Source of the DNA: Ampullaceana balthica
Lineage: Eukaryota; Mollusca; Gastropoda; Lymnaeidae
Assembly: GCA_944989445.1 (NCBI GenBank)
Contig: CALYLW010001015.1
Coordinates: 1-64,000, forward strand
Direction: 5' to 3'
DNA length: 64,000 nucleotides
The notes below the pieces were generated by a model. It saw only the letters and a list, made by a program, of their open reading frames with translations. It had not been told where the DNA came from and did no database searches. The number at the start of each line of letters is the position of its first letter. Positions within the stretch are counted from its first letter, which is position 1. A program made the position numbers and the translations under genes. Below, in pieces: positions 12,301 through 21,500 of this stretch.

Positions 12301-12676
12301 AGTTTAGCTAGGTATACCGCGGCGGTATATAACGTACGGTATAGGCCTACACCTACGCAGGCCAAAGAAGATGGTTTAGCTGGGTGTACTCCTGCGGTGT
12401 AAGTAGACACTTCGATAAACTATTACTAAAATTACTTATTACAATTTTTACACTTATTAAATTTCCTTTTGTTTTTTTTCCTTTTACTTAGACTGAGTGA
12501 CTTTTTAGACTTACCCAGACTAACTTTTTTTAAAGAAATATTAATATAGTTGTGCTAAACTAAGCCCAAACAAGCAAGGCCTGCAAGGCTAAGCCTAAGC
12601 AAATTAAAGTGTTAATCATTATTTAATTTACCTCATTACTAAGAGCTGAGTTGCTAATGAACACTCGGATGCTCAT
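205..12676 (-). CDS. SH3BGR: SH3BGR/SH3BGRL-family thioredoxin-fold protein, exons 1-2 of a partial gene
   Basis: Two minus-strand exons splice in frame: 12676-12632 and 390-205. Exon 1 reads MSIRVFISNSALSNE, like the first beta strand of SH3BGRL proteins. Exon 2 continues with VRKQQQYILDILTALKINYE, then a PPQVF segment that matches the conserved PPQ(I/V)F near the cis-proline of the family, and ends EYCG, where human SH3BGRL has QYRG. No CxxC redox pair is visible, as is usual for this family. The 77 residues seen cover about two thirds of the usual core of about 110; the last exon should lie left of base 1. Intron 1 is 12.2 kb and holds most of the transposons described here. The gene is head-to-head with LCA5, about 5.6 kb apart. 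Family assignment is firm; which member it is (SH3BGR or SH3BGRL) rests on synteny. Confidence 0.85.
391..1453. other. SH3BGR intron 1, segment next to exon 2
   Basis: No coding segment recognised. It is AT-rich and contains a short dispersed repeat at about 783-895 with TATACC(A/G)CCGCAGT motifs. An inverted, diverged partner lies at 12295-12405. Confidence 0.6.
783..895 (+). repeat. Dispersed repeat copy with GCTAAACCATCTT core
   Basis: The stretch around ACCGCAGTGTACC, GCTAAACCATCTT and TTTGACCTG aligns with the reverse complement of 12295-12405 over roughly 50 bases with scattered mismatches. The family is not recognised. Confidence 0.5.
1454..3288. mobile_element. Non-autonomous hAT-type DNA transposon, complete
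   Basis: Perfect terminal inverted repeats TAGTGATGGGACGAT at 1454 and ATCGTCCCATCACTA ending at 3288 are flanked by the identical 8-bp duplication GTGAATAA (1446-1453 and 3289-3296). The 8-bp duplication and terminus are typical of hAT elements. Subterminal GATTCCGAT repeats mark both ends. No transposase motifs are seen; the 125-codon open stretch at 2456-2833 resembles nothing I know. Confidence 0.88.
4009..4449 (+). repeat. Unclassified interspersed repeat, copy 1
   Basis: A 441-bp segment from ATTCATTATAATACGC to GAGTTAATATAAAGGATT is repeated in direct orientation at 4805-5218. It contains several AATACGCAC motifs at intervals of roughly 50-60 bases. Confidence 0.75.
4470..5675 (+). 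pseudogene. Decayed hAT transposase (ZBED5/GTF2IRD2/SCAND3-like)
   Basis: Around 4480-4800 the translation gives LIDLGFLTDIMEKLNSLNL, a stop, then LQGKDKRRAEMISSVKSFKA. This matches the FLTDIT-x-HLNxLNLxLQGK block of hAT transposases. After the inserted repeat at 4805-5218, the segment from about 5440 to 5675 reads TYLCESLFSNMNFIKSRYKS, a stop, then LTNEHLYDCLLTGLSSYSPN, the conserved C-terminal hAT dimerisation region. Stops and frameshifts make it non-functional. Confidence 0.82.
4805..5218 (+). repeat. Unclassified interspersed repeat, copy 2, inside the hAT transposase
   Basis: Second copy of the 4009-4449 repeat, about 414 bp. It sits inside the decayed hAT reading frame, directly after residues KFLTIDLYVRDITKR. 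It shares the end string CACCACGAGTTAATATAAAG with copy 1. Confidence 0.75.
5973..6134. other. Spacer with a short AAT microsatellite
   Basis: Intronic sequence ending in (AAT)n near 6110-6132. No gene is visible. Confidence 0.5.
6135..6235 (-). repeat. Possible tRNA-derived SINE fragment, reverse orientation
   Basis: On the minus strand an exact RNA polymerase III B box GGTTCGAATCC lies at 6172-6162. An imperfect A-box-like TAGGGTAGATG lies upstream of it. A full cloverleaf is not clear, so a tRNA-derived repeat is likelier than a tRNA gene. Confidence 0.35.
6382..6690 (+). mobile_element. tRNA-derived SINE, copy 1
   Basis: A perfect A box TGGTCGAGTGG (6391-6401) and B box GGTTCGAATCC (6435-6445) mark a tRNA-like head. 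A unique body follows, then a 3' tail with the hairpin GACGC...CTTCT-GTAT-AGAAG...GCGTC at 6619-6650 and a short ATAAG-rich end. The tail matches the 3' end of the LINE fragment at 15794-15850. A second copy lies at 36152-36325. Confidence 0.85.
9783..11241. mobile_element. piggyBac-like DNA transposon, internally decayed
   Basis: The insertion starts CCCTAGAACTGTCC and ends GGACAGTTCTAGGG, a perfect 14-bp inverted repeat. It is flanked by TTAA on both sides (9779-9782 and 11242-11245), the hallmark of piggyBac. Subterminal palindromes such as TAACGGCCGA-CCA-TCGGCCGTTA lie near 11207-11227. It is 1,459 bp with no intact ORF. Confidence 0.93.
10320..10490 (-). pseudogene. piggyBac transposase C-terminal cysteine-rich domain remnant
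   Basis: On the minus strand one frame reads KKDCFVCSDRRKDKKT, several stops, then HLCPGCKVGCHEPHFIH. The CxxC...CxxC...CH...H spacing fits the zinc-binding domain at the end of piggyBac transposases. In-frame stops show decay. It supports the family call made from the TTAA ends. Confidence 0.7.
12295..12405 (-). repeat. Dispersed repeat copy, inverted relative to 783-895
   Basis: It contains ATGGTTTAGCTGGGTGTACT and TATACCGCGGCGGTATA. The reverse complement aligns with 783-895. Confidence 0.5.
12632..12676 (-). CDS. SH3BGR: SH3BGR exon 1 with start codon
   Basis: ATG at 12676-12674 (minus) opens 15 codons, MSIRVFISNSALSNE, followed by donor GAG|GTAAATT. The phase (0) joins exactly to exon 2. 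Residues MxIRVxIxxS match the family's N-terminal strand, which supports this ATG as the start. Confidence 0.85.
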
Positions 12677-13342
12677 TTCAGTAATTTTGTTGAGAATTGC
12701 AGTTGAATTGTTATTTGTTCAATATATACAGTAAAAGTGTTTGAAGGAATCGAAATGCGAATAAGAATAAATTCTCCTGATAAGGAAGTTCCCAAGATTT
12801 CTTTAGATGTGGAAGACGTCATAAAGTTTTGAGATGAAGAGTTCTAGCCTCCAAAAAGAGAGCGCATTAAAGCATGACGTTCTACGCAATCTGTAAATAG
12901 TTGTTTCTTGTTGCTGGGGCAGGTAAACAATTTGTACGAGAAGCATACCAAAGAGAAATATTTCTATTACTTACCGGTTAATACCAAAATTATAATTTGC
13001 ATTAGCCTAGTATACTTGTCAAAAACTTTAACTGCGTTATTTTGAACATGACACAAGTAACTTACTTTGTAACGGTAAGTTATTATCTGTAAATTGTAAA
13101 CTTTAATTTTTAAATTTTAGTATTAGTAAGTCTACTAACTACTTTATTAATTTCAAATAGCTAAGTACATTTACTAAGACTAAGTCTACTACTACTTACT
13201 TTTTTTTACTTAGTTTAGTCTTAGTAATAGTAGTAATAGTAAGTTAGTAAGAAGTCTTTTACCGTCTTAGTACTCTTAGTCTTATAACTTATACGTAATC
13301 TTATTAAAAGTTATAGTTATAAGCTATGATAGTAGGTCGATG
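12677..13342. other. SH3BGR upstream region
   Basis: AT-rich, with many TTAGT/ACTAA simple repeats from about 13100. A 25-codon plus-strand ORF, MRIRINSPDKEVPKISLDVE..., lies at 12755-12832 only 78 bp from the SH3BGR start; its nature is unknown. The SH3BGR promoter should be here, but no clear TATA or Inr can be assigned. Confidence 0.45.
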
Positions 13343-13582
13343 CTGCTCGTCTCAAAGTTCGAGTCATCCAGCATGGTATTTTTGGCTGCTATATTTTTTT
13401 TCTATATTAATTTTTAAAAAAAGACAACTAAACCTAACCCAGACCCTAAAAAAATAAAGGTATCGATGCTTCGAACTTCGAGACGAGCAGTTTCTATATT
13501 AATTTTTTAAAATAGACAACTAAACCTAACCCAGACCCTAAAAAAATAAAGGTATCGATGCTTCGAACTTTGAGACGAGTGG
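13343..13582. mobile_element. TIR element with two tandem cores, copy 1 (pearl-like)
   Basis: It begins CTGCTCGTCTC(A/G)AAGTTCGA and ends with the near inverse of that. Inside, a core of about 90 bp ending CTTCGAACTTCGAGACGAG occurs twice in tandem and contains AAACCTAACCCAGACCCTAA, which resembles degenerate telomeric repeat. A nearly identical copy lies at 55229-55469. Confidence 0.75.
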
Positions 13583-14629
13583 CCACTTCGATGATAGTAT
13601 GTCTTGTCTTAGAGTTGGACTAAAACTAGGTTATTAGTCTTAGTCTATGATGACTGAGTCTATGTCAAATGTGATTGCTGATTAAATCATTGATTAGTTT
13701 AGTTTAGTCTTAGTCATTTAGTGAACTAAAGTTTAGTGCCTTGATTCTAGTTCTAGTTGTAGTACTTAGTAATATTAACAATTGACAGTCAATTCAATTG
13801 ACAATATAATTTAATAATTAATAATAGTAATAGTTAATAGCCTAATTTTCCCTAATACTAATAATACTAATATTATATTCACTAAAGTATAGTTAAGTAG
13901 TAGTTTATAGCATTAATAGTAAGGGTTAGATAATAAAATATCTTTACTTCACATCTGTCAGATAAAAGTTAAAATAATAAATAGTAAATAGATCTATAAA
14001 TATAAAATATTCTCAATATAGAATATTATGATTATCCGAAATAAAATTCATGGAATAAGTCATACAGTCGAACCCACTTACCTCGAGCTCGGTTAGCTCG
14101 ACCACCCTACTAACTCAACGTTTTTTATTGGAAACGCCAAATGTCTTTGTCTTAGCATTTTCTCATCGGCTAATTCGATTTTTCTAAGTCGCGGAAACCT
14201 AATACCTCGAGCACAAAAGAGGGCCAAATTTGCAACTTAACTTTGGGTAGCTCGATCCTCGACGGTTCTCCTAGCAATGTACTCATTTTTAGTTCAAAAC
14301 AGTGTTGACATCTCGCTTTCTTCGAGACTTCCGGCTATTGTGTGATTCTACAAGATTTCAATAAAAATTACTGGATGTTTTGCGTGTGTGAATTATTAGT
14401 TCGACTTGTATCCATGGAGTATGTATTCACCCGAGGTACTGGACAATCGCGTTAGAGGTCGTTAATCGTCGTTATTTCGCAGTGTATGTTATATTATTAT
14501 TAAACTTAATTCGTTTTCTGATGCATTAATCATTTTATTTTTTAAGATAAACGAATATCTTTAGACATGAAAATAAAGGTTTGTATCGAGAATCGACGGT
14601 GTTTTTTATTTAATTAAAAAAACAGATCA

Positions 14630-15770
14630 TGTGAAACACAATTAATAGGTTTAATAGATGAACTATCAAAAGGCTTAGACAAAAATGATCAAATAGATAC
14701 AATATTACTAGACTTCTCAAAAGCATTTGACAAAGTTCACCACCTTAGTTTACTTAAAAACTTAACTACTTTGGAATCTCAGGTTCCTTACATCACTGGA
14801 TCCAAGACTTCCTTTTGGGCAGGGAGCAAACTGTAATAATTAATGGATCTAAATCTGCACCAATAAAGGTTAACTCAGGAGTTCCACAAGGAACTGTGCT
14901 AGGTCCCTTACTCTTTTTAATTTATATAAATGATTTACCCAACAACATCTCAACAGGTACAAAAGTTAGGTTATTTGCTGATGATTGTATAATCTATAGA
15001 ACAATCAAATCAGAACAAGACAGCAAAATTTTACAAAAAGACTTAGATGAATTGATAAAATGGGAAACTAACTGGAGTATGTCTTTCCACCCAGAAAAGT
15101 GTCAACTGTAAGAGTAACAAAGAAAAAGAAACAAATAAATTCAAAATATTACATTCATGGAAAAGAACTGACCCAAACTAAAGATGCAAAATACTTAGGA
15201 GTCTTAATAAATGAGAAACTATCATGGAATCCCCATGTCAATGAAGTTATTAAAAAATCAAACAAAACCTTAGGCTTTATAAAAAGAAACTTTAACAAAT
15301 GTAATAGAGATATAAAACTAAAATGCTACCTCACTTTGGTGAGACCTGTAATAGAATATGCATCTTCTGTATGGGACCCATCCACCAAAGAAAACATTGA
15401 TAAACTAGAACAAATTCAAAAAAGAGCTGCCAGATTCATTACTGGAGAATATTCGAAACTGACAAGAATAACACCATTAGTTAAATCATTAAACCTTGAA
15501 ACACTAGAGGATAGAAGAACCAAAAGCAAATTAGTAATAATACATAAAGCAATTAATTCTAATTTAGAAATACAACACAAAGATAACTTAATACAACCCT
15601 CAGATAGACATAAGGATAAAAACACCTTTCTTATTCCGTATGCAAGAACAAACACATACAAGTTTTCCTTCTTCCCGTCCGGAATTCGGGCGTGGAATGG
15701 GTTGCCTGAAGAATCCAGGAAAACCAACACTTTATCAACATTTAAATCTCTAATAAAAATGCAGGACTAA
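14630..15770 (+). pseudogene. L2/CR1-like reverse transcriptase fragment, frameshifted
   Basis: Translation shows DTILLDFSKAFDKVHH, then after a frameshift VNSGVPQGTVLGPLLFLIYI, NDLP and LFADDCIIYR (catalytic FADD). After a second one-base frameshift near 15111 come KYLGVLINEKLSWNPHV, RPVIEYASSVWDP and FFPSGIRAWNGLPE, the usual C-terminal blocks of this group. The 5' half of the ORF, including the endonuclease, is missing. Confidence 0.85.
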
Positions 15771-15793
15771 ACACAAACCATAGATAAGCGTAG

Positions 15794-15825
15794 GACGCAA
15801 TAATCTTCTGTATAGAAGGAGCGTC
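15794..15825 (+). other. LINE 3'-end stem-loop shared with the SINE
   Basis: Stem GACGC/GCGTC plus inner stem CTTCT/AGAAG closed by the loop GTAT, followed by the ATAAG-rich tail. The same hairpin ends the SINE at 6619-6650 and appears mutated at 36272-36302. Such tails are the recognition site for L2-group reverse transcriptases. Confidence 0.75.
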
Positions 15826-16874
15826 TGTAAACAGATAAGATAAGATAAATAAAAAAAATTATTATTCTTTTAAAAGTTTGTTGTTGCTTTGTTACCAGTA
15901 AGATACGTGACTGTGACTAACACGCGCGTGACGATGAAATCAAATCATTTCTGATAAGGAATTATTTTTTTAAAAATTCGCTTAGACTTAATTGCCGGCC
16001 GAGGTCTAACACACAGCCCACAGTGTGCTGTGAGCAACGGTCAAGGCCAGAATAGTTTTATTTATATTACAAGTTTGATTGACTGAGGAAATTCGAGAGC
16101 GTTCTGATAGTAACAGATATCCTGCTCGTCAAAAGCATTAAACTTAAAATTACCATATTGATTTGTTTATTTTTATTTTAAATTTGCTGATTCGACGGCA
16201 AACGCGAGCGGCTGTGACATGCCATGCCACACGCAGCATGTGACAAGGCGAGGTGAAAATTTTTATCTTTTAACGCATGCGCAGACAATTATAAACTGGT
16301 AACTTTTTTTTTATTAAATGGAATCGAAACATACCACAGAGACGTAATCAAAGTCCTTTACTTCGGCATAAATATATATATATATAAAAACTCCCGATTA
16401 GTCATAACTTTTCCCGACTTTCAAGGCCGAGAAATATTTTTAAAGAATTCCCGACTTTTTCCCATTTTCCTGAGTGGGAACCATGGTTATATTTAAATTT
16501 TAAACGGTCCTTAAAAACGAACAGTCATTACAACCTTAGGAAAGAGTGAAGAAATATTAGGGTTCCGATACGATTCCGATTAATCGTCCCATCACTAATT
16601 AACGCTAACTAATTAATCACGTACATAAAGAAATTTCAAGCACATGTTAATATTTTGCCGCCATATTGGTTTTCGTTTTAACTCGATCATCGGTTATGTC
16701 GACGCCATTTTTCATACCCCAACGCCATCGACTTAACAGGTTTTGACAGTACTTATATTCTCTGGTTTTATTTTAAGTCTACAAAATTCATTTAATTTGA
16801 TACTCTTATTTAGTTTAGGGCCTAGTTAGAATTTTAATTTATTCATCATTTATTCATTTCATTTAACTTTTAAT

Positions 16875-17301
16875 TAGGGCTGCGGAAATTAACAATTCAT
16901 TAATCATTAAAAATTTTAATCGATTAAAATTAATTTGATCGATTAAAATTTCTGAATATATTTCTAATATTTTTTTCCAATTTATTAATAATTTATATTT
17001 TTTGTTACTTTCATACTTTTCCCTCTTATTATTATTATTATTATTTATTTAGATGTGCATACATAAACAAAAATGTTTTTCTTCCTTATTTCTTGCATAG
17101 CAGAACGAATGTGTTGTGTTACGTCACAAAATTTGGGAGCCATGGAATTACCGCGACTTAACCGATTTCGCGAAAAATGAATTGCAAATTAACGGGATCT
17201 ATATGTGCGTTATAAAAATAAAATTAATCGAAATTTATAGATTAATCGATTAAATTTTTTCCCAATTAATCGGAAAAAATGTTTTTTTGGAACAAGCCCT
17301 A
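16875..17301. mobile_element. Small hAT-like MITE
   Basis: It is bounded by TAGGGCTG... and ...CAAGCCCTA, with imperfect 8-bp duplications CTTTTAAT and GTTCTAAT (6 of 8 match). The interior is AT-rich with repeated ATTAATCGATTAA blocks near both ends. No coding sequence. Confidence 0.55.
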
Positions 17302-17951
17302 GTTCTAATCAATGAAAATTAAGTCCTGCTGTTTGTTTTTAGATTTTTAAGTGGCTGTCTCAAACTAAACTCAAACTCTAAGACTTTAGTTGCCTTAGAT
17401 GCAGCCTAGAATTATTATTAGCAAATTTGTGTATGACACATCAGTACACACCCCTGGTAGTTGTTAATCTGTAAAGTAATGTGACTGATTTCTGATATTG
17501 TTTGTGGACATGAATTTAGCATATCATTTTCATATCTATAATAACTGTACAAAGAAAAACTGTAAATATCATCTAAATTAAATGGATGATTCAAAAATTG
17601 AAAATGAAAACATTAAATAAATATTTAATTATTTTTTTCAGTCAGGTTCCTTAAAGCCTGCATAGAATATACATTATAACGTTTTTAATTTAGAAAAATG
17701 CTATACTATATTCAAAACTGTTTATCTATCATCTGGCATATCTCTAATTGGCAGGATATATGTTTATAAATTAGCAGTCAATATATGCAATGGCTTACTT
17801 ACTCACTCCCCAATACAGTGATACATTGGGCAACCTGAAACATTCGTAACCCGAAACAGTGAAATCACTGAAATAATGACAATCCATTTCAAGATGAAAT
17901 AATAGTTTTTTTTAATGAACATCTGGTCGTTAACCTGGTGAAAGGCAAAGA
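17302..17951. other. Intergenic AT-rich stretch
   Basis: No gene, RNA or recognised repeat is seen. Confidence 0.5.
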
Positions 17952-18110
17952 TTCTCTCTCTCCCCCCTCCCCCTCTCTCTCTCCCCCCTTCCCCCTCTCT
18001 CTCCCCCTACCTCTCTCTCCCCCCTTCCCCTCTCTCTCCCCCTTTCCCCCTCTCTCTCTCCCCCCTCCCTCTCTCCCCCCCCTCCCTCTCCCTCTCCCCC
18101 TCTCTCTCTT
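17952..18110 (+). repeat. Polypyrimidine (C/T) tract upstream of LCA5
   Basis: About 159 bases of almost pure CT with CCCCTCTCTC motifs, 150 bp before the first recognised LCA5 exon. Mirror-symmetric polypurine/polypyrimidine DNA can form triplexes; a regulatory role is only a guess. The long RGE-rich minus-strand ORFs across it are artefacts. Confidence 0.8.
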
Positions 18111-18259
18111 GGTATAATTTGAAATAGACAAATGTTTGTTGTGTTGTGCATTTCAAAACTATTTTCACACGAACACTCCCAGATTCTTATTGATCTGCCC
18201 TTTCCTCTTGCCTTCCATTATCTTATATTATATTATTTATGTTATGATTTTTTTTTCAG

Positions 18260-18501
18260 AGAGGATTGATCATGTTTGATCAAAAGCATCAGATCTAAAG
18301 ACTTACCTCAGATTTTTTCCTAACTCCTATTGAGAAACTAACATTTAAAAATGAGTGTCGACCGCGCTTATGCTGATAAAGCTGACAGAAATGCTGACAA
18401 ATACAGTGATGATTTTGCTAGTGATGACGATCAACGAACACCAACACCACATAAATCATCACACCAGAAGAATAAACATCACCAATACTACCAGGATCGA
18501 T
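18260..18501 (+). CDS. LCA5: LCA5 first coding exon with 5' UTR part
   Basis: Acceptor TTTTTTTTCAG ends at 18259, so a non-coding exon probably precedes it. ATG at 18351 opens MSVDRAYADKADRNADKYSD, and a strong donor GAT|GTAAGT follows at 18502. The coding part is 151 bp and ends one base into a codon. A short upstream ORF begins at the ATG near 18272. Confidence 0.82.
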
Positions 18502-21500
18502 GTAAGTTTTCTTTGAAATAATGAAGTAAAATCTTCAAACAAGCAAATTTATTAAATTTCTATAAATCATGCTGCATGCCCTGTAATGATTTAAAAGATA
18601 AATTGCTGCATTTTGAATCCCATTAGGTTTCACATCAAGTAAGTGACTTAAGATACATTGCCATATCTGAAAGTAGACAAACATAGTGTGTTCATTTAGT
18701 CATGAGATGACTGACACTGATTCCTTCTTGTTATATGGCATACGGCTTAGATATATTAATAATTATTACATTTCAAAATTCTATTTTTTTTCATTTTATT
18801 GACATAGTAAATTTTAACACATTATGTAATTAATTTTGTAAAAATGTATAATACAATTATTAGATATTACAGAAATCCCTTGCTACTTTGGGGTTCACTT
18901 TTAGCGCATTCACAACTTTGTGGGTATCTACTAGTTCCTATTACTACTATGGATACACCTTCGGAAACCGTGAGAGAGGTGCCCCACGAAATGGCACCAC
19001 CACCTTAAGAGACATAAAATACATTCATGGGCTGCGCAGTAAAAGTCATCATCACCTTCATCGTCATCATATTTACTGCACAGCATATTCATCACATTAT
19101 ATATAGCTACATGTACTTTGCCACTCAGTAACTGTAAACTTATCTACCGATTTCATATTGCTTAACAGTTATTGTCCCTACTTCACGGCAATTCAGTTAT
19201 TGCAGCTGACCTTGTAACCTATCTCCCACTATAAACGAGGGATTGCTGTATGTTAAATTTAGTGTCTTTTTGTGAGGCATGATCCTGAAGTTTAATGTAC
19301 TACATAAGGTGGTGACATATTAACATTGACCAGTAATTAACAGAGGTCAAAATTCTTATGTATGAATTGGCTAAATTTATTTAATAAAACAATAAGTTCT
19401 AGCCATTTTTAGGACTTAGCTAGATCATTGCAGCATTAATTGATAAAACATTTGTAACTAGAATTGTGCTATTAAAATTTAAATATTGTCTTAGTTTCCT
19501 ATTCTCTCTCCCAATGACCTAAAACAGAATTTACATGTACAGTCGAAAACCGGTTAAGTCGATGGCGTTGGGGTATGAAAAAATGGCGTCGAGATAACCG
19601 ATGATCGAGTTAAAACAAAAACCAATATGGCGGCAAAATATTAACATGTGCTTGAAATTTCTTTATGTACAGATTAATTAGTTAGCGTTAATTAGTGATG
19701 GGACGATTAATCGGAATCGTATCGGAAGCCTAATATTTCTTCACTCTTTTCCTAAGGTTGCAATGACCGTTCGTTTTTAAGGACCGTTTAAAATTTAAAT
19801 ATAACCATGGTTCCCACTCAGGAAAATGGGAAAAAGTCAAGAATTCTTTAAAAAAATTTCTCGGCCTTGAAAGTTGGGAAAAGTTATGACTAATCTGGAA
19901 TTTATATATATATATATTATGCCGAAGTAAAGGACATTACGTCTCTGTCATGTTTCGATTCCATTTAATTAAAAATAAGTTACCAGTTTATAATTGTCTG
20001 TGCATGCGCTAAAAGGGTCAAAGTTTACGCCTCGCGTAGTTGTGCACAGCCGCTAGCGTTTGCAATGCCACCGTTGAATCAGCGAATAAAAAAAAATAAA
20101 AATAAACATATCAATATGGTAATTTTAAGTTTAATGCTTTTGACGTGCAGGATATCTGTTACTATCAGAACGCTCTCAAATTTCCTCAGTCTTGTAATAA
20201 TATAAATAAAACTATTGCGGCCTTGACCGTTGATCACAGCACGCTGTGGGCTGTGTGTTAGACCTCGGCCGGCAACTAAATCTAAGCGAATTTTTTAAAA
20301 TATCATTCCAAAAGTGATGACGTGTATATTAATAATATTATAAACATGTACTGGAATATTAAGAAAATTATTTGATTTCATTGTCACGCGCATGTTTGTG
20401 TCACAGTCACATATCTTACTGGTAACAAAGCAACCACAAATTTTTAAAAAAATAATAATTTTTTATTTAATTATATAAAAACCATCGTCGATTCTCGATA
20501 CAAACCTTTATTTTCATTTCTAAAGATATTCGTTTATCTTAAAAAATAAAATGATCAATGCATCAGAAAATGAATTAAGTTTAATAATAATATAACATGC
20601 ACTGCGAAATAATGACGGATTAAAGATCGCTAACGCCGATTTACGGGCACCTCGGGTAATACATCTAATTCACACATGGATCGAAAGTGAAAGAAGATAA
20701 TACCATCCGGTAATTTTTATTGAAATCTCGTAGAATCACACAATAGCCAGAAGTCTCGAAGAAAGCGAGATGTCCAAACTATTTTTGAACTAAAAATGCA
20801 TTGCTAGGCGAACCGACGAGGGATCGAGCTAACCAACTTTAAGTTGCAAATTTTGCCCTCTTTTGTGCTCCAGATATTAGGTTTCAGCGACTTAGAAAAA
20901 TCGAATTAGCAGATGAAAAAATTGCTTAGACAAAGAGAGAAAATAGCGGTTCCAATAAAAAACGTCGAGTTACTTGGGTGGTCGAGCTAACCGAGCTCGA
21001 GTGTAAGTGGTTCGACTGTATTGTATTTTTCTCGTAAGTAAATGAAATTTTGTTCTAATAAAAGAGGCTGTTAGAGACATGTTTAATTTCAACATCTAGA
21101 AAATGGAAACACCTGCATCCTTTACTAATGCCTCTGCATCAGTGAGAAAACACCTTGTTAACTCAAGCGTTGTCTCGAGAAAAATGTTTGTTCCAATACC
21201 TTTGCCGGACTCCCCTGCCTCAATCCCCATGTGGATTAACTTTTGTAGGGCAAATTATGGAGACCCAGAAATGAGGGTAAAAATGCCTTTAAAGTTGATG
21301 TTATGTTAGTTCAGCTTTTGGGTTATAAAAAAAAGATATCTCTGTTTTGATTGGGATTTTGTTGTTGGCTAGTTTGATTTTGTGCTGGGTTTAAAAGAAA
21401 ATTATTGTAACGACAAACTTTGTCTCTAAGATAGCATAGTGTGGTAAGAACTACTTTGATCTAGTAAACCAACCTGTGAACCAGCAAGCCCCTGCAAATT

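Larger units (their letters stand above)
14627..15850 (+). mobile_element. 5'-truncated L2/CR1-like LINE inside element A
   Basis: Comparison with copy B, which lacks the segment, bounds the insertion between the AT-rich strings near 14622 and 15848. It holds the C-terminal half of a reverse transcriptase, a 3' hairpin and a (GATAA)n-like tail. A short-repeat tail and 3' hairpin are typical of L2/CR1-group elements; the clade is inferred. Confidence 0.82.
14065..16749 (+). mobile_element. pogo/Tigger-like non-autonomous element, copy A, carrying a LINE
   Basis: The left end is CAGTCGAACCCACTTACCTC after TA (14063-14064). The right end is ACAGGTTTTGACAG before TA (16750-16751). TA duplication and CAGTCGAA termini fit pogo/Tigger elements. 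Copy B at 19540-21018 is the same element inverted and lacks the LINE. The interior includes stretches related to the hAT elements at 1454-3288 and 3497-5964. Confidence 0.82.

Noticed and set aside
17889..18151. RGE-rich minus-strand ORFs
   Set aside because: Translation of the polypyrimidine tract; no coding evidence.
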